Assembly (NCBI RefSeq): GCF_001296025.1
Contig: NZ_LJHV01000004.1
Coordinates: forward strand, 62,001 to 126,000
From: Porphyrobacter sp. AAP60
Lineage (GTDB): Bacteria > Pseudomonadota > Alphaproteobacteria > Sphingomonadales > Sphingomonadaceae
DNA: 64,000 nucleotides
Direction: 5' to 3'
Position numbers and translations under genes: made by a program. How positions within the stretch are numbered: the first letter of the stretch is position 1; each line of letters starts with the position of its first letter. The notes under the pieces were generated by a model that was given only the letters and a program-made list of their open reading frames with translations, was not told the origin of the DNA and made no database searches. Shown in pieces: positions 11,393 to 20,432 of the stretch.

Positions 11393-12390
11393 ACCGCGCC
11401 AGCCTGATCTTCGCGCTGCTGCTCGCCGTGCTGGTGCCGCTGTCGCTGTTGGCGGGGCGGGTGTGGATCAACCCCTTTGCCGCCGATCTTGCGCCCAATG
11501 CGCTGCTGATCCTCGCCGAACTGCGCCTGCCGCGTGCGGTGCTGGGAATCGTGATCGGCGCGGGGCTGGGCGCGGCGGGTGCGGCGATGCAGGGCTATCT
11601 CAGAAACCCGCTGGCCGATCCCGGCCTGTTCGGCATCGCGCCGATGGCGGCGCTGGGCGCGGTGGCGAGTTTCTGGCTGGGCGCATTCGTGCCGCCGGTG
11701 CTGGCCGCGTGGAGCCTGCCGCTGATGGCGCTGACCGGCGCGGGCCTTGGCATGGCGCTGCTGGCGCTGATCGCGGGGCGAACATCGTCCGATGCAGCAG
11801 GCGGAGCAGGCGGAGGGATCGCCCTGTTCACGCTGGCGGGCCTGATGCTGGCGAGCCTTGCAGGCGCGCTCACCGCGTTGGCCATTACCCTTGCGCCTAA
11901 TCCCTTTGCCCTTTCGGAAATCGTCTTGTGGCTCAACGGCGCGCTGACCGACCGTTCGTGGCGCGAAGTTGCCATTGCCGCTCCGCTGACCGCCGCCGGG
12001 ATTGCGGTGCTGGCGCTGGCGGCCCGCAGCCTCGATGCGCTGACACTGGGTGAGGAAGCGGCGCGCTCGCTCGGCCTCAATCCTGGGCGGCTGCTGGCGC
12101 TGCTGGTGGTGGGCGTGGGGCTGACGGTTGGTGCGGGTGTGGCGGTCGCGGGGATCATCGGCTTTGTCGGGCTGGTGGTGCCGCATCTGGTGCGCCCGCT
12201 GACTGACCGCCTGCCGTCGAGCCTCATTCTGCCGAGCGCTCTGGCAGGCGCGTGCCTTGTGCTGGCCGCTGACAGCATTGTGCGCATCATGCCGCTGGTG
12301 ACGGAACTGCGGCTCGGCATAGCGCTGTCGCTGATCGGTGCGCCGTTCTTCGGCTGGCTGTTGCTGCGGATGCGGCGGGGGCAACTGTGA
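11389..12390 (+). CDS. FecCD-family ABC transporter permease (BtuC-like)
   Basis: Inner-membrane permease of the importer encoded by this operon. The 333-residue protein starts at a GTG that overlaps the stop of the binding-protein gene (GTGA). About ten hydrophobic segments are visible, and family signatures include LRLPRAVLGIVIGAGLGAAG, AMQGYLRNPLADPGLFG, the cytoplasmic coupling loop LGEEAARSLGLNPGR and GFVGLVVPHLVR. The last two are characteristic of BtuC, HmuU and FecC/D. A much longer in-frame extension runs back through the binding-protein gene and is rejected. Its stop overlaps the start of the ATPase gene. Confidence 0.92.
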   Translation: MNRASLIFALLLAVLVPLSLLAGRVWINPFAADLAPNALLILAELRLPRAVLGIVIGAGLGAAGAAMQGYLRNPLADPGLFGIAPMAALGAVASFWLGAFVPPVLAAWSLPLMALTGAGLGMALLALIAGRTSSDAAGGAGGGIALFTLAGLMLASLAGALTALAITLAPNPFALSEIVLWLNGALTDRSWREVAIAAPLTAAGIAVLALAARSLDALTLGEEAARSLGLNPGRLLALLVVGVGLTVGAGVAVAGIIGFVGLVVPHLVRPLTDRLPSSLILPSALAGACLVLAADSIVRIMPLVTELRLGIALSLIGAPFFGWLLLRMRRGQL

Positions 12391-13139
12391 TGCTGGCGGC
12401 AGAGAACCTTGCGCTTGTGCGCGGCGGCAAGCGGGTGGTGGAAGGCCTTTCTGCCGAACTTCGGCCCGGCACGATCACCGCCATCGTCGGCCCCAATGGC
12501 GCTGGCAAATCATCGCTGCTGCTGGGGCTGGCGGGTTTGCTGGCCCCGTCAGAGGGGAGCGTGATGCTGGAAGGCGCGGCGCTGGCAAGCCTCCACCCTC
12601 GCGGACGAGCGCAGGCCATCGGCTATCTTCCGCAAACGCCTGACATTGCATGGGATGTGGCGGTGGAAAGCCTTGTGGCGCTGGGCCGCCTGCCGTGGCG
12701 CGATCGCGGAACCGCCGCGGTTGAGGCAGCGCTGGCGGCGCTCGATCTGCAACCCTTGCGCCATCGCCCGGTCAGCCAGCTTTCCGGCGGAGAACGCGCC
12801 CGCGTTCTACTGGCGCGGGTGCTGGCGGGGCAGCCGCAATGGATTCTCGCCGATGAACCGTTGGCGGCGCTCGATCTGGCGCATCAGTTGGCCTTGCTCG
12901 CCCATCTGCGCGGCTGCGCTGCAAGCGGGCAGGGGGTGGTGATCGTGCTGCACGATCTGGCCACAGCGATGAACCATGCCGACCGGGTGCTGGTGCTGAA
13001 GGACGGGCGATTGATCGCGGACGGCCCACCGCAAACCGCGCTCGCCCCGCAAGTGATTGCGCAAGGTTGGGGCGTGGATGCGCGGTGGCTGGGCGAGGCA
13101 GGGGCGCAGGCTTTGATCGCAGGCCGCGCAGCCGGATAA
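12390..13139 (+). CDS. ABC transporter ATP-binding protein (BtuD/FecE-like)
   Basis: ATPase that powers the upstream FecCD-type permease. The 249-residue product contains Walker A GPNGAGKSS near residue 36, a Q-loop in IGYLPQTPD, the signature LSGGERARV, Walker B ILADEPLAALD and the H-loop VIVLHDLATA. A GTG one codon upstream (12387) or this ATG could start translation; either overlaps the permease stop. The operon order binding protein, permease, ATPase matches btuFCD. No cobalamin riboswitch is evident before the operon, so haem or siderophore transport remains possible. The operon is followed by the structured intergenic region at 13160. Confidence 0.92.
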   Translation: MLAAENLALVRGGKRVVEGLSAELRPGTITAIVGPNGAGKSSLLLGLAGLLAPSEGSVMLEGAALASLHPRGRAQAIGYLPQTPDIAWDVAVESLVALGRLPWRDRGTAAVEAALAALDLQPLRHRPVSQLSGGERARVLLARVLAGQPQWILADEPLAALDLAHQLALLAHLRGCAASGQGVVIVLHDLATAMNHADRVLVLKDGRLIADGPPQTALAPQVIAQGWGVDARWLGEAGAQALIAGRAAG

Positions 13140-13577
13140 GCGGCGGAGAAAAGACCAGAGGCCGAAACACGCGCCGCAAAGGCGTTTGAGTGCCCTGTTT
13201 TGGGTGTTTCGGCCCCCGGCCAGATCTTGTCGGACGAGCCAGGTTGCGACCCTGGAGGCCCCGGCTGGAGACCAGCAGACAGGCCCCTGATGTGGCCCAA
13301 GCAGCAAATTCTGGCGACTTCAGATTTTCTGTAGGGTAGGTGTTTTTACGATGAAATCCCTATTGTTCATAGACTTGCTTGGTGAGAATTTACCAGAAGG
13401 CGTTCTGCAATCAGCATTGCGGCTATGATCGCGGGTGTTTGGGTTGTCTTGATTGGCGCTCTTTCGGGCCGGATTGCCCCCGGATCATAATCGCAACCCA
13501 CCCGTTGCACCGGCACAACCCGTCCCCATCTCCTACCCGCTTGCGGAAAAGCCCGCCGCGCCGCCCTTTACATCTGC
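13140..13577. other. Structured intergenic region, candidate small RNA and/or terminator
   Basis: This 438-base stretch has no convincing protein gene. A perfect 11-base inverted repeat, GGCCGAAACAC at 13160-13170 and GTGTTTCGGCC at 13204-13214, encloses a smaller hairpin (CGCC/GGCG, 13172-13184). It is followed by CCAGG/CCTGG (about 13239-13255) and GCTGG/CCAGC (about 13264-13276) hairpins. The structured part spans roughly 13155-13300, and AT-richer sequence follows at 13310-13400. Read on the minus strand, the 11-base hairpin is followed by a U-rich TCTTTTCT, like a terminator at the end of a minus-strand transcript of about 150-180 nt. A 6S-like RNA is one idea, but I cannot assign a family. 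It may instead simply terminate the ABC operon. Confidence 0.35.
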
Positions 13578-13592
13578 GAACATTTCCGGAAC
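13578..13592 (+). promoter_or_regulatory. LexA (SOS) box upstream of uvrA
   Basis: GAAC-N7-GAAC, the reverse complement of the alphaproteobacterial LexA operator GTTC-N7-GTTC, ends 11 bases before the uvrA ATG. Bound LexA here would block transcription or the start region, making uvrA DNA-damage inducible. The same pattern precedes recA and uvrD in this window. Confidence 0.75.
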
Positions 13593-13603
13593 AGATCAAC
13601 CTT

Positions 13604-16498
13604 ATGAGCCTTACCACCATTTCCGTGCGCGGCGCGCGCGAGCACAACCTCAAGGGTATCGACATCGATCTGCCGCGCGATGCGCTGATCGTGGTCACCG
13701 GCCTTTCGGGCAGCGGCAAGTCGAGCCTCGCGTTCGATACCATCTATGCCGAAGGGCAGCGGCGCTATGTCGAGAGCCTTTCGGCCTATGCGCGCCAGTT
13801 CCTCGAAATGATGCAGAAGCCCGATGTCGAACATATCGACGGCCTTAGCCCCGCGATCAGTATCGAGCAGAAGACGACCTCGAAGAACCCGCGCTCGACC
13901 GTGGCAACTGTCACCGAGATCTATGACTATATGCGCCTGCTGTGGGCGCGGGTCGGCACGCCCTATTCGCCTGCCACCGGCCTGCCGATTTCGGCGCAGA
14001 CCGTCAGCCAGATGGTCGACCGGGTGATGGCCTTGCCCGAAGGCACGCGCCTGTTCCTGCTCGCCCCGGTGGTGCGCGGGCGCAAGGGCGAATACCGCAA
14101 GGAGCTGGCCGAATGGCAGCGCGTCGGCTTTACCCGCGTACGGATCGACGGCGAAATGTATCCGATCGAGGAAGCCCCCGCGCTCGACAAGAAGTTCAAG
14201 CACGACATCGAAGTGGTGGTTGACCGGATCGCGGTGAAAGAGGGCATCGAAACGCGGCTGGCCGACAGTTTCGAACAGGCGCTCAAGCTGGCCGAGGGGC
14301 TGGCGTTTGTCGATCTGGCCGATGGCGTGGTGCCGGGCCGCGAGGATGAGGCGCAAGCCGGAAAGGCGATGAAAGGCGCAGGCCTGCCGTCCAACCGCAT
14401 CGTTTTTTCCGAGAAGTTCGCCTGCCCCGTCAGCGGCTTCACCATCGAGGAAATCGAACCGCGCCTGTTCTCCTTCAACGCCCCGCAAGGCGCCTGCCCG
14501 GCCTGTGACGGGATCGGCGAGAAGCAGCTGTTCGATCCGCAGCTGGTCGTCCCCAACGAGGCGCTGACATTGAAACAGGGCGCGGTCGTACCCTGGGCCA
14601 AGTCCAACCCGCCGTCGCCCTATTACATGCAGGTGCTCGCCAGCCTCGCCAAGGCTTACGGGTTCGATCTGACCACCCCGTGGAAAGATCTGGAGCCCGA
14701 CCAGAAGCTCATCATCCTCCACGGCACGGGCGGGATGCCGGTGCCGCTTACCTTCAAGGATGGCCGCCGCGAATACACCGTGAACAAGGCCTTCGAAGGC
14801 GTGATCGGCAACCTCAACCGCCGCCTGATGCAGACCGAAAGCGCCTGGATGCAGGAGGAGCTGTCCAAGTACCAGACCGCGCAGCCTTGCGAGAGCTGCG
14901 GCGGCAAACGCCTCAACGAAAAGGCGCTGAGCGTCCGCATCGCCGATACCGATATCGCCACCCCTGTCGCCATGAGCGTATCGGACGCAAAGGCGTGGTT
15001 CCTCGCACTCGACGCGCAGCTGACGTCGCAGCAATCGCAAATCGCCAAGGCCATCCTGAAGGAAATCAACGAACGCCTCGGCTTCCTCGACAACGTGGGC
15101 CTCGACTACCTCAACCTTGATCGCACCTCCGGCACCCTATCGGGCGGCGAAAGCCAGCGCATCCGCCTCGCCTCGCAGATCGGCTCCGGCCTGTCCGGCG
15201 TGCTCTACGTGCTCGACGAGCCCAGCATCGGCCTCCACCAGCGCGACAATGATCGCCTGCTCGAAACCCTCAAACGCCTGCGCGATCTCGGCAACACCGT
15301 GATCGTGGTCGAGCATGACGAGGACGCGATCCGCACCGCCGATTACATCGTCGATCTCGGCCCCGGCGCGGGCGTGCACGGGGGGGAGATCGTCGCCCAA
15401 GGCAGCCTCAAACAGATACTCAAGGCCAAGGGATCGCTCACCGCCGATTACCTCACCGGCAGGCGGAAGATCGAAGTCCCCGCCACCCGCCGCAAGGGCA
15501 ACGGCCACAAGATCGTGGTCAAGAACGCCCGCGCCAACAATCTGAAGGGCGTGACGACGAAAATCCCGCTCGGCACCTTCTGCTGCATCACCGGTGTATC
15601 GGGATCGGGCAAATCATCGCTCACCATCGACACCTTGCAGGCCGGCGCGGCGCGGGCGCTCAATGGCGCGCGCGTGATCGCGGGCGCACACGATTCCATC
15701 ACCGGCCTTGAGTATTGCGACAAGGTGATCGAGATCGACCAGTCCCCCATCGGCCGCACCCCGCGCTCCAACCCCGCCACCTACACCGGCGCCTTCACCC
15801 AGATCCGCGACTGGTTCGCCGGCCTGCCCGAAAGCCTCGCCCGCGGGTACAAGCCGGGGCGCTTCAGCTTCAACGTCAAGGGCGGCCGCTGCGAGAAGTG
15901 CCAGGGCGACGGGTTGATCAAGATCGAAATGCACTTCCTCCCCGATGTCTACGTCACCTGTGAGGAATGCCACGGCAAACGCTACAACCGTGAAACGCTG
16001 GAGGTGAAGTTCAAGGGCCACTCGATCGCCGACGTGCTCGACATGACGATCGAGGATGCCGAGGAGTTCTTCAAGGCCGTCCCCCCGATCCGCGAGAAGA
16101 TGCGGATGCTGAACGAGGTGGGGCTGGGCTACGTGAAGGTCGGCCAGCAGGCGACGACCTTGAGCGGCGGCGAGGCGCAGCGGGTGAAGCTGGCCAAGGA
16201 ACTCGCCCGCCGCAGCACTGGCCAGACGCTCTACATCCTCGACGAGCCGACCACCGGCCTGCATTTCGAGGATGTGCGCAAGCTGCTCGAAGTGCTGCAC
16301 CGGCTGGTGGACGGCGGCAATTCGGTCGTCGTGATCGAACACAACCTCGACGTGATCAAGACCGCCGACTGGATCATCGATCTCGGGCCGGAGGGCGGTG
16401 TGCGTGGGGGTGAGGTGGTTGCTGTTGGTACGCCGGAACAGGTCGCGCAGGTGGAGCGAAGTTTTACCGGGGGGTATTTGCGGGGGATGTTGGGTTAG
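13604..16498 (+). CDS. uvrA: Excinuclease ABC subunit A
   Basis: Damage-recognition ATPase of nucleotide excision repair; with UvrB it scans DNA and loads the incision complex. The 964-residue protein begins [18 protein letters not shown] and carries two ABC modules: Walker [10 protein letters not shown] near residue 31 and GVSGSGKSS near residue 665, signatures LSGGESQR and LSGGEAQR, and Walker [13 protein letters not shown] and [12 protein letters not shown]. Zinc-binding cysteines are visible in [10 protein letters not shown] and in the CEKC/CEEC pair of the second module. The frame is open 75 codons further upstream, but the conserved start is at 13604, just after the LexA box. Confidence 0.98.
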   Translation: MSLTTISVRGAREHNLKGIDIDLPRDALIVVTGLSGSGKSSLAFDTIYAEGQRRYVESLSAYARQFLEMMQKPDVEHIDGLSPAISIEQKTTSKNPRSTVATVTEIYDYMRLLWARVGTPYSPATGLPISAQTVSQMVDRVMALPEGTRLFLLAPVVRGRKGEYRKELAEWQRVGFTRVRIDGEMYPIEEAPALDKKFKHDIEVVVDRIAVKEGIETRLADSFEQALKLAEGLAFVDLADGVVPGREDEAQAGKAMKGAGLPSNRIVFSEKFACPVSGFTIEEIEPRLFSFNAPQGACPACDGIGEKQLFDPQLVVPNEALTLKQGAVVPWAKSNPPSPYYMQVLASLAKAYGFDLTTPWKDLEPDQKLIILHGTGGMPVPLTFKDGRREYTVNKAFEGVIGNLNRRLMQTESAWMQEELSKYQTAQPCESCGGKRLNEKALSVRIADTDIATPVAMSVSDAKAWFLALDAQLTSQQSQIAKAILKEINERLGFLDNVGLDYLNLDRTSGTLSGGESQRIRLASQIGSGLSGVLYVLDEPSIGLHQRDNDRLLETLKRLRDLGNTVIVVEHDEDAIRTADYIVDLGPGAGVHGGEIVAQGSLKQILKAKGSLTADYLTGRRKIEVPATRRKGNGHKIVVKNARANNLKGVTTKIPLGTFCCITGVSGSGKSSLTIDTLQAGAARALNGARVIAGAHDSITGLEYCDKVIEIDQSPIGRTPRSNPATYTGAFTQIRDWFAGLPESLARGYKPGRFSFNVKGGRCEKCQGDGLIKIEMHFLPDVYVTCEECHGKRYNRETLEVKFKGHSIADVLDMTIEDAEEFFKAVPPIREKMRMLNEVGLGYVKVGQQATTLSGGEAQRVKLAKELARRSTGQTLYILDEPTTGLHFEDVRKLLEVLHRLVDGGNSVVVIEHNLDVIKTADWIIDLGPEGGVRGGEVVAVGTPEQVAQVERSFTGGYLRGMLG

Positions 16499-16550
16499 GC
16501 TACTAATGCTGCATCTGGGCTGAGCTAGCTAGCTTGATGGGAGAGACTTG

Positions 16551-18056
16551 GTGACGATCACCTTCTTCAACTTTGAGAAGGGAGAGCTTGCGACCCAAGC
16601 GATGCCCAATTCTGTGCAACTCATCTACAATGATTGGGATGATTGGTTTACATATGAGACCAAATTCGGCGTTCGTTACACCGATCAGTCTAGCCGCACT
16701 TTTCACCTCGGATGGGTAAAGATCGGCCATGCGGGCCAATCAAAAGAAGAGCGCCGGACCGAGATTCCTAAGACTTTCTCCCAGTTACCAGAGGGGTTTT
16801 TCTCTGTCGGACTTTCTGGAGACTATTATTCTGATATAGTGAATCTGGGTATCGCGGAAATATATTTTCCGGCCATGCACGATATGGCGTACGACCTCAC
16901 AATATACGAAAATTATAAGGACGAAGATGTAGCGAAAATTTCGCTTTTTCGGTCAATGGATACCAGCCGATTGAAAACTAGATACAATCGACTGGCTCAC
17001 GGAGATGTTGAACTTACGCCATACAATTTCAAATACACATTTCCACCTCGAGATGAACGTCAAGTTGGCAGAACTTGTGTTTTAGATTTTTCGGTGAAAC
17101 CTGGATCACTTCCGCCAACTAATGTGCACGTATTAATTGGTAGAAATGGAGTCGGTAAGACAACCACTCTTAATAATATGATCGAAGCGATTATGGCGCC
17201 TGCGTCAAATTCAGGGCAGTTTGAAATTGACTCGATTTCTGGTGGTGAAGAGTTTGCCAATCTCGCGGCGGTAACCTTTAGTGCGTTCGATTCTTTCGAC
17301 CATAAAATTGACGATGCGGACTTTCATCACATCGGTTTAAGAGGTTGGAAAGATGACGATGGCGAAAAGATCCCCTACCTGAAGCATACTAGCGAGCTTG
17401 TCTTGGATTTTGTATCCGCAGCATCAAGTTGTTTGTCGGGCGTAAAGCGCGAACGCTGGGCGAGGGCGCTGGCAACGCTGTCATCAGATCCCTTGTTTGC
17501 GGAATCAGGGGTTTCCGATCTAGCAGACACTAGTTTGCACTTTGATGATTGGGATGCGGAGGCCAAGGACATCTTTGGGGGTTTAAGCTCAGGCCACGCG
17601 ATTGTGTTATTGACAATAACCAGGCTTGTTCAAGTAGTAGAAGAGCAAACGTTTGTCCTCCTTGATGAGCCTGAGGGTCATTTGCACCCCCCTCTTCTTT
17701 CTGCTTTTATACGCGCACTTTCGGAATTGTTGATCAGCCAAAATGGGGTTGCTCTAGTTGCAACACATTCACCGGTTGTGCTGCAAGAAGTTCCCTCAAA
17801 CTGCGTGTGGATAATCAATCGATCTGGAAGAACTATCGCGGCCTCTCGTCCGCCCCTTGAAACCTTTGGTGAGGATGTGGGGCGACTAACACATGCTGTT
17901 TTTGGTTTGGAAATAACTGAGACCGGCTTTCACAAGATCATCCGGCAAAAGATGGTCGATGAGGGCTGGAGTTTAGACCAATTGCTCGGGGAGTTTGAAG
18001 ATCAGATTGGCGCTGAGGGAATGGCAGTTGCTCGCAGTCTTCAGGCGTTGAAGTGA
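16551..18056 (+). CDS. ABC/AAA-type ATPase of a Septu-like defence module (PtuA-like)
   Basis: Predicted ATPase that partners with the overlapping HNH nuclease gene. In the 501-residue product the first ~190 residues form an unrecognised, mostly beta and aromatic-rich domain. The nucleotide-binding half has Walker A GRNGVGKTT (197-205), an ABC-like signature LSSGH (345-349), Walker B VLLDEPEGHLHP (369-380) and an H-loop ATHSP (404-408), the arrangement of OLD/SMC-like AAA_21 ATPases including PtuA. A short C-terminal domain follows. The GTG at 16551 is preferred over the TTG just before it because GGAG lies eight bases upstream. The gene starts about 50 bases after uvrA and is clearly AT-richer than its neighbours, which suggests transfer. 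The Septu assignment is by architecture and motifs only. Confidence 0.75.
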   Translation: MTITFFNFEKGELATQAMPNSVQLIYNDWDDWFTYETKFGVRYTDQSSRTFHLGWVKIGHAGQSKEERRTEIPKTFSQLPEGFFSVGLSGDYYSDIVNLGIAEIYFPAMHDMAYDLTIYENYKDEDVAKISLFRSMDTSRLKTRYNRLAHGDVELTPYNFKYTFPPRDERQVGRTCVLDFSVKPGSLPPTNVHVLIGRNGVGKTTTLNNMIEAIMAPASNSGQFEIDSISGGEEFANLAAVTFSAFDSFDHKIDDADFHHIGLRGWKDDDGEKIPYLKHTSELVLDFVSAASSCLSGVKRERWARALATLSSDPLFAESGVSDLADTSLHFDDWDAEAKDIFGGLSSGHAIVLLTITRLVQVVEEQTFVLLDEPEGHLHPPLLSAFIRALSELLISQNGVALVATHSPVVLQEVPSNCVWIINRSGRTIAASRPPLETFGEDVGRLTHAVFGLEITETGFHKIIRQKMVDEGWSLDQLLGEFEDQIGAEGMAVARSLQALK

Positions 18057-18886
18057 TGCTGAACTTAGCTTCTCCAACTATCTCTGCGGAAGAGATGTAT
18101 GATGCCGCTTCAGAGCGCTTTTTGGATCAAAATTTGCGGGAGAGACTAAGAGAGGCTCGACCAGTTTACTTGGAAAGCTCGGCGGACTATTCGAAAAAGG
18201 GTGCGACTTACTCACTCCATGAGATCGCAGATGGCAATCCTGCCGAAATTAAAATTCCCACACTAGATTTAATAACTCTGTATGATCAAGGGTTACTGAG
18301 GAGGCGTTCAAAGGCTAGGTTGCTTTACGAAGAAATTAGATTGTCGACTCCTCATAATATTTGTCCATATTGCAATCACCGCAATGTTGGGCAGTTGGAT
18401 CATTTTTTAGCCAAGAGCAAGTTTCCGATATTATCGGTATGTCCTCAGAACTTGGTGCCTTCCTGCGCTGACTGCAACAAAATTAAGAGGGATCGTACGT
18501 ATCAATCTTTCACTGAGGCCCCTCTTCATCCCTACTTCGACTATTTTGAAGGAATAGATTGGCTAGTTTGTAAACTTGAAAAAACTGACGGATACTGGAT
18601 TGCAAAATTTGACATAGATTCTGCATCTCTCCATGCCAATAACGTACTGAAATTAGTCAATCATTTTACCGAGTTTGGCCTTTGGGAGCTTTATTCAATT
18701 CAGGCATCTGCCGAACTTGCTCGCCAGTCTGGGCTGGTGGAGGAGTTTCGGAAGTCTGGAGGGGCGGCGGCGGTTCGGGATTATTTGGAAAAATCTGTTA
18801 GGAGCTTCAGGGCCTTCAGCAACAACCATTGGCGCACCGCTTTGGCTCGGGGATGCTTGGATAACGCCGAATTTATTGAAGAATAG
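18056..18886 (+). CDS. HNH endonuclease of a Septu-like defence module (PtuB-like)
   Basis: Predicted HNH-type nuclease effector. The 276-residue product has a zinc-finger HNH core: CPYC (Cys103, Cys106), LDHFLAKSKFP with the Asp115-His116 pair, and NLVPSCADCNKIK (132-144) with the second cysteine pair and the conserved asparagine. A following HPYFDYF segment supplies a further histidine. About 100 residues precede the core and a helical C-terminal part follows. Its start overlaps the ATPase stop (TGATG), so the two proteins are probably made together at a fixed ratio, as in PtuA/PtuB pairs. AT-rich codon use matches the ATPase gene and contrasts with the flanks; GC-rich sequence resumes right after the stop. 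A GTG one codon upstream is an alternative start. Confidence 0.78.
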   Translation: MLNLASPTISAEEMYDAASERFLDQNLRERLREARPVYLESSADYSKKGATYSLHEIADGNPAEIKIPTLDLITLYDQGLLRRRSKARLLYEEIRLSTPHNICPYCNHRNVGQLDHFLAKSKFPILSVCPQNLVPSCADCNKIKRDRTYQSFTEAPLHPYFDYFEGIDWLVCKLEKTDGYWIAKFDIDSASLHANNVLKLVNHFTEFGLWELYSIQASAELARQSGLVEEFRKSGGAAAVRDYLEKSVRSFRAFSNNHWRTALARGCLDNAEFIEE

Positions 18887-19119
18887 GACGCCGTGTGGCC
18901 ACCTTTCCTACACCCCCCACCCCCCGCTAGCCTCCACCCGCGCGCGCGTTGGTGTGCTGCGCCTCCGTCGTCCGGCCACGCGAGCGCGGTTTTGTGGCTC
19001 TGGCGCTGCGCAGCGTGAGGGAGGGGCGATCCGGGCGCGGGGCGGGAGGTGAGGCTATGGCGAATATCCCCCCGCAGCCCGATGCGCTCCGCCACCTGTG
19101 CGGGCGGGGGAACGTGACC

Positions 19120-19212
19120 CCCCTCCCGCCTGCGGGAGGGGCTGGGGGTGGGCCTGTCACAAGGCTCGCTGCGCTCGCTCCCACCCCTAACCCCTCCCGC
19201 AAGCGGGAGGGG
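19120..19212. repeat. Composite inverted repeat of two GC-rich palindromes
   Basis: Two near-identical palindromes, CCCCTCCCGC-CT-GCGGGAGGGG (19120-19141) and CCCCTCCCGC-AA-GCGGGAGGGG (19191-19212), flank an inner inverted pair GGGGTGGG (19145-19152) / CCCACCCC (19180-19187). The whole unit can fold into a branched structure. Similar palindromes are common dispersed intergenic elements in this group of bacteria. The surrounding gap 18887-19303 contains no convincing gene; the frames crossing it are GC-skew artefacts. The element lies at the downstream edge of the defence island. Confidence 0.7.
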
Positions 19213-19303
19213 GACTACCTGTGCCTCGGTATCCCATCATCAGGCGCTTGGCCGGGGCGGGGCGGGGGGCTATTCTGCGCTACGGTCAGCGGGGGACAGG
19301 GCA

Positions 19304-19618
19304 ATGCAGGGGCGGCAACGGGGTGCGGGTTTCGGGGCGGGGCTCATGCTGGCGCCGCTGATGGCCGCAATGCTGGCGGGATGCGGGCCGCAATCGCCGG
19401 AGGATATCCGCGCCGCCGCGATCGCCAAGTGCGAGATCCGCTTTGCCCGGGCCGTCTCCGATCCGGCCAAGGGCACCGCATGGTGCACCTGCACCACCGA
19501 CAGGCTCGCCGAAAACGGCCTCGCGCTGACAGACATGCTGGGCAGCGAGCGCGCCAAAGTGGAAGGTATCACGCAATCCTGCGCCCGCAGCGCCGGGATC
19601 AGCCTGCCGACGCCTTGA
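19304..19618 (+). CDS. Small predicted lipoprotein, unknown function
   Basis: A 104-residue protein beginning MQGRQRGAGFGAGLML with a lipoprotein signal sequence ending in lipobox LAGC (Cys at about residue 25). The mature part has four further cysteines (KCEIRF, WCTCTTD and QSCARS), suggesting one or two disulfides in the periplasm. GGACAGG lies a few bases before the ATG. The frame could be extended upstream into the composite repeat, but that would put repeat sequence and no signal peptide at the N terminus, so I chose this start. I do not recognise the family. Confidence 0.7.
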   Translation: MQGRQRGAGFGAGLMLAPLMAAMLAGCGPQSPEDIRAAAIAKCEIRFARAVSDPAKGTAWCTCTTDRLAENGLALTDMLGSERAKVEGITQSCARSAGISLPTP

Positions 19619-19755
19619 GGGGGAAGTGAATCGGGCCGCAGCCCCGCAAGCGCGCTCGCCGCGCGGATGGGATGCGAAACGCAAAAGAGCGTGAAACATT
19701 CGAAATGTCTGTAAAACAAGGGTTTGGGTGTGAAACATCGGATTTCAGGCCGGTT

Positions 19756-19801
19756 TAGACCCCCGCTAGACCCGTTTAGACCCCCTCCAGACCCCCGCTA
19801 G
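19756..19801. repeat. TAGACCC-type short tandem repeat cluster, copy 1
   Basis: Three TAGACCC units spaced 10-11 bases apart (19756, 19767, 19777) are followed by a degenerate CAGACCCCC. The 18-base string TAGACCCCCGCTAGACCC is repeated exactly at 45246-45263, upstream of alaS. The units lie between the lipoprotein gene and the 3' end of the RlpA-like gene and do not code. Confidence 0.6.
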
Positions 19802-19825
19802 CCCGCGGCAGCCTTGTCCGGTCGA

Positions 19826-20365
19826 TCAGTCTGCGATCAGCGCCAGTTCCACCGTGGCATGGCCGCGGGCGATCAGGCCAAGTTCCTCGGCAGCGGCGCG
19901 GCTGACGTCGATTGCGCGGCCTTTGGTGAACGGCCCGCGATCATTGATCCGCACCACCACGCTCTTGCCATTGGCCGGATTGCTCACGCGAACCAGGCTG
20001 CCAAACGGCAAGGTGCGGTGCGCCGCAGTCATCCCGGTATTGTCGAACGTCTCGCCGCTGGCGGTCCGGCGACCGTGGAACTTTGCGGCGTAATAAGAAG
20101 CACTTCCGCTGCCGATCGCGGTCTCCTGCGGGGCGGAAGGAGTCTCGACTGCAGGCTCGAACACCGGGGCAGTGACCTCGGCAGAAGGTTGCAGCGGAAC
20201 CAGCTCGATCGCGGCAGCGCTAACGGCAGGATCGGCACGCGATGCCCCCGCATCCGGCGCAGCAGCCGTCGAAGCGCCGAGCGGCGCCAGCCCGAGCAGC
20301 CCGGCGACCACGGCCACCTGAAGCCCGATGGGCCCGAAGCCCGCTATGCGCATTCCCTTGATCAC
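19826..20365 (-). CDS. RlpA-like double-psi beta-barrel protein
   Basis: Predicted secreted septal-ring lytic transglycosylase-like protein. The 179-residue product has a hydrophobic signal segment (LQVAVVAGLLGLAPLGA), an Ala/Pro-rich linker and the RlpA-type barrel: GSASYYAAKFHGRRTASGE, MTAAHRTLPFGSLVRV, VVVRINDRGPF and GRAIDVSRAAAEELGL. These contain the conserved His, Asp-Arg-Gly and Asp-Val-Ser positions of the family. There is no C-terminal SPOR domain, unlike E. coli RlpA, so it is a short family member and septal targeting is uncertain. The start used is a GTG; an ATG four codons later is an alternative. Confidence 0.86.
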   Translation of the reverse strand: MIKGMRIAGFGPIGLQVAVVAGLLGLAPLGASTAAAPDAGASRADPAVSAAAIELVPLQPSAEVTAPVFEPAVETPSAPQETAIGSGSASYYAAKFHGRRTASGETFDNTGMTAAHRTLPFGSLVRVSNPANGKSVVVRINDRGPFTKGRAIDVSRAAAEELGLIARGHATVELALIAD

Positions 20366-20432
20366 GACGCGCCGGATAATTCGGGGTGCCCACCAAAAGC
20401 AAACTGGGTTGATATTTCATCGCCCCGAGCCG

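Noticed and set aside
13239..13276. Adjacent hairpins as a tRNA gene
   Set aside because: The arms do not match tRNA spacing and there is no T-loop GTTCNANNC or D-loop signature.
19148..19303. Longer start for the small lipoprotein through the palindromic repeat
   Set aside because: It would place repeat-derived sequence before the signal peptide and remove the normal lipoprotein N terminus.
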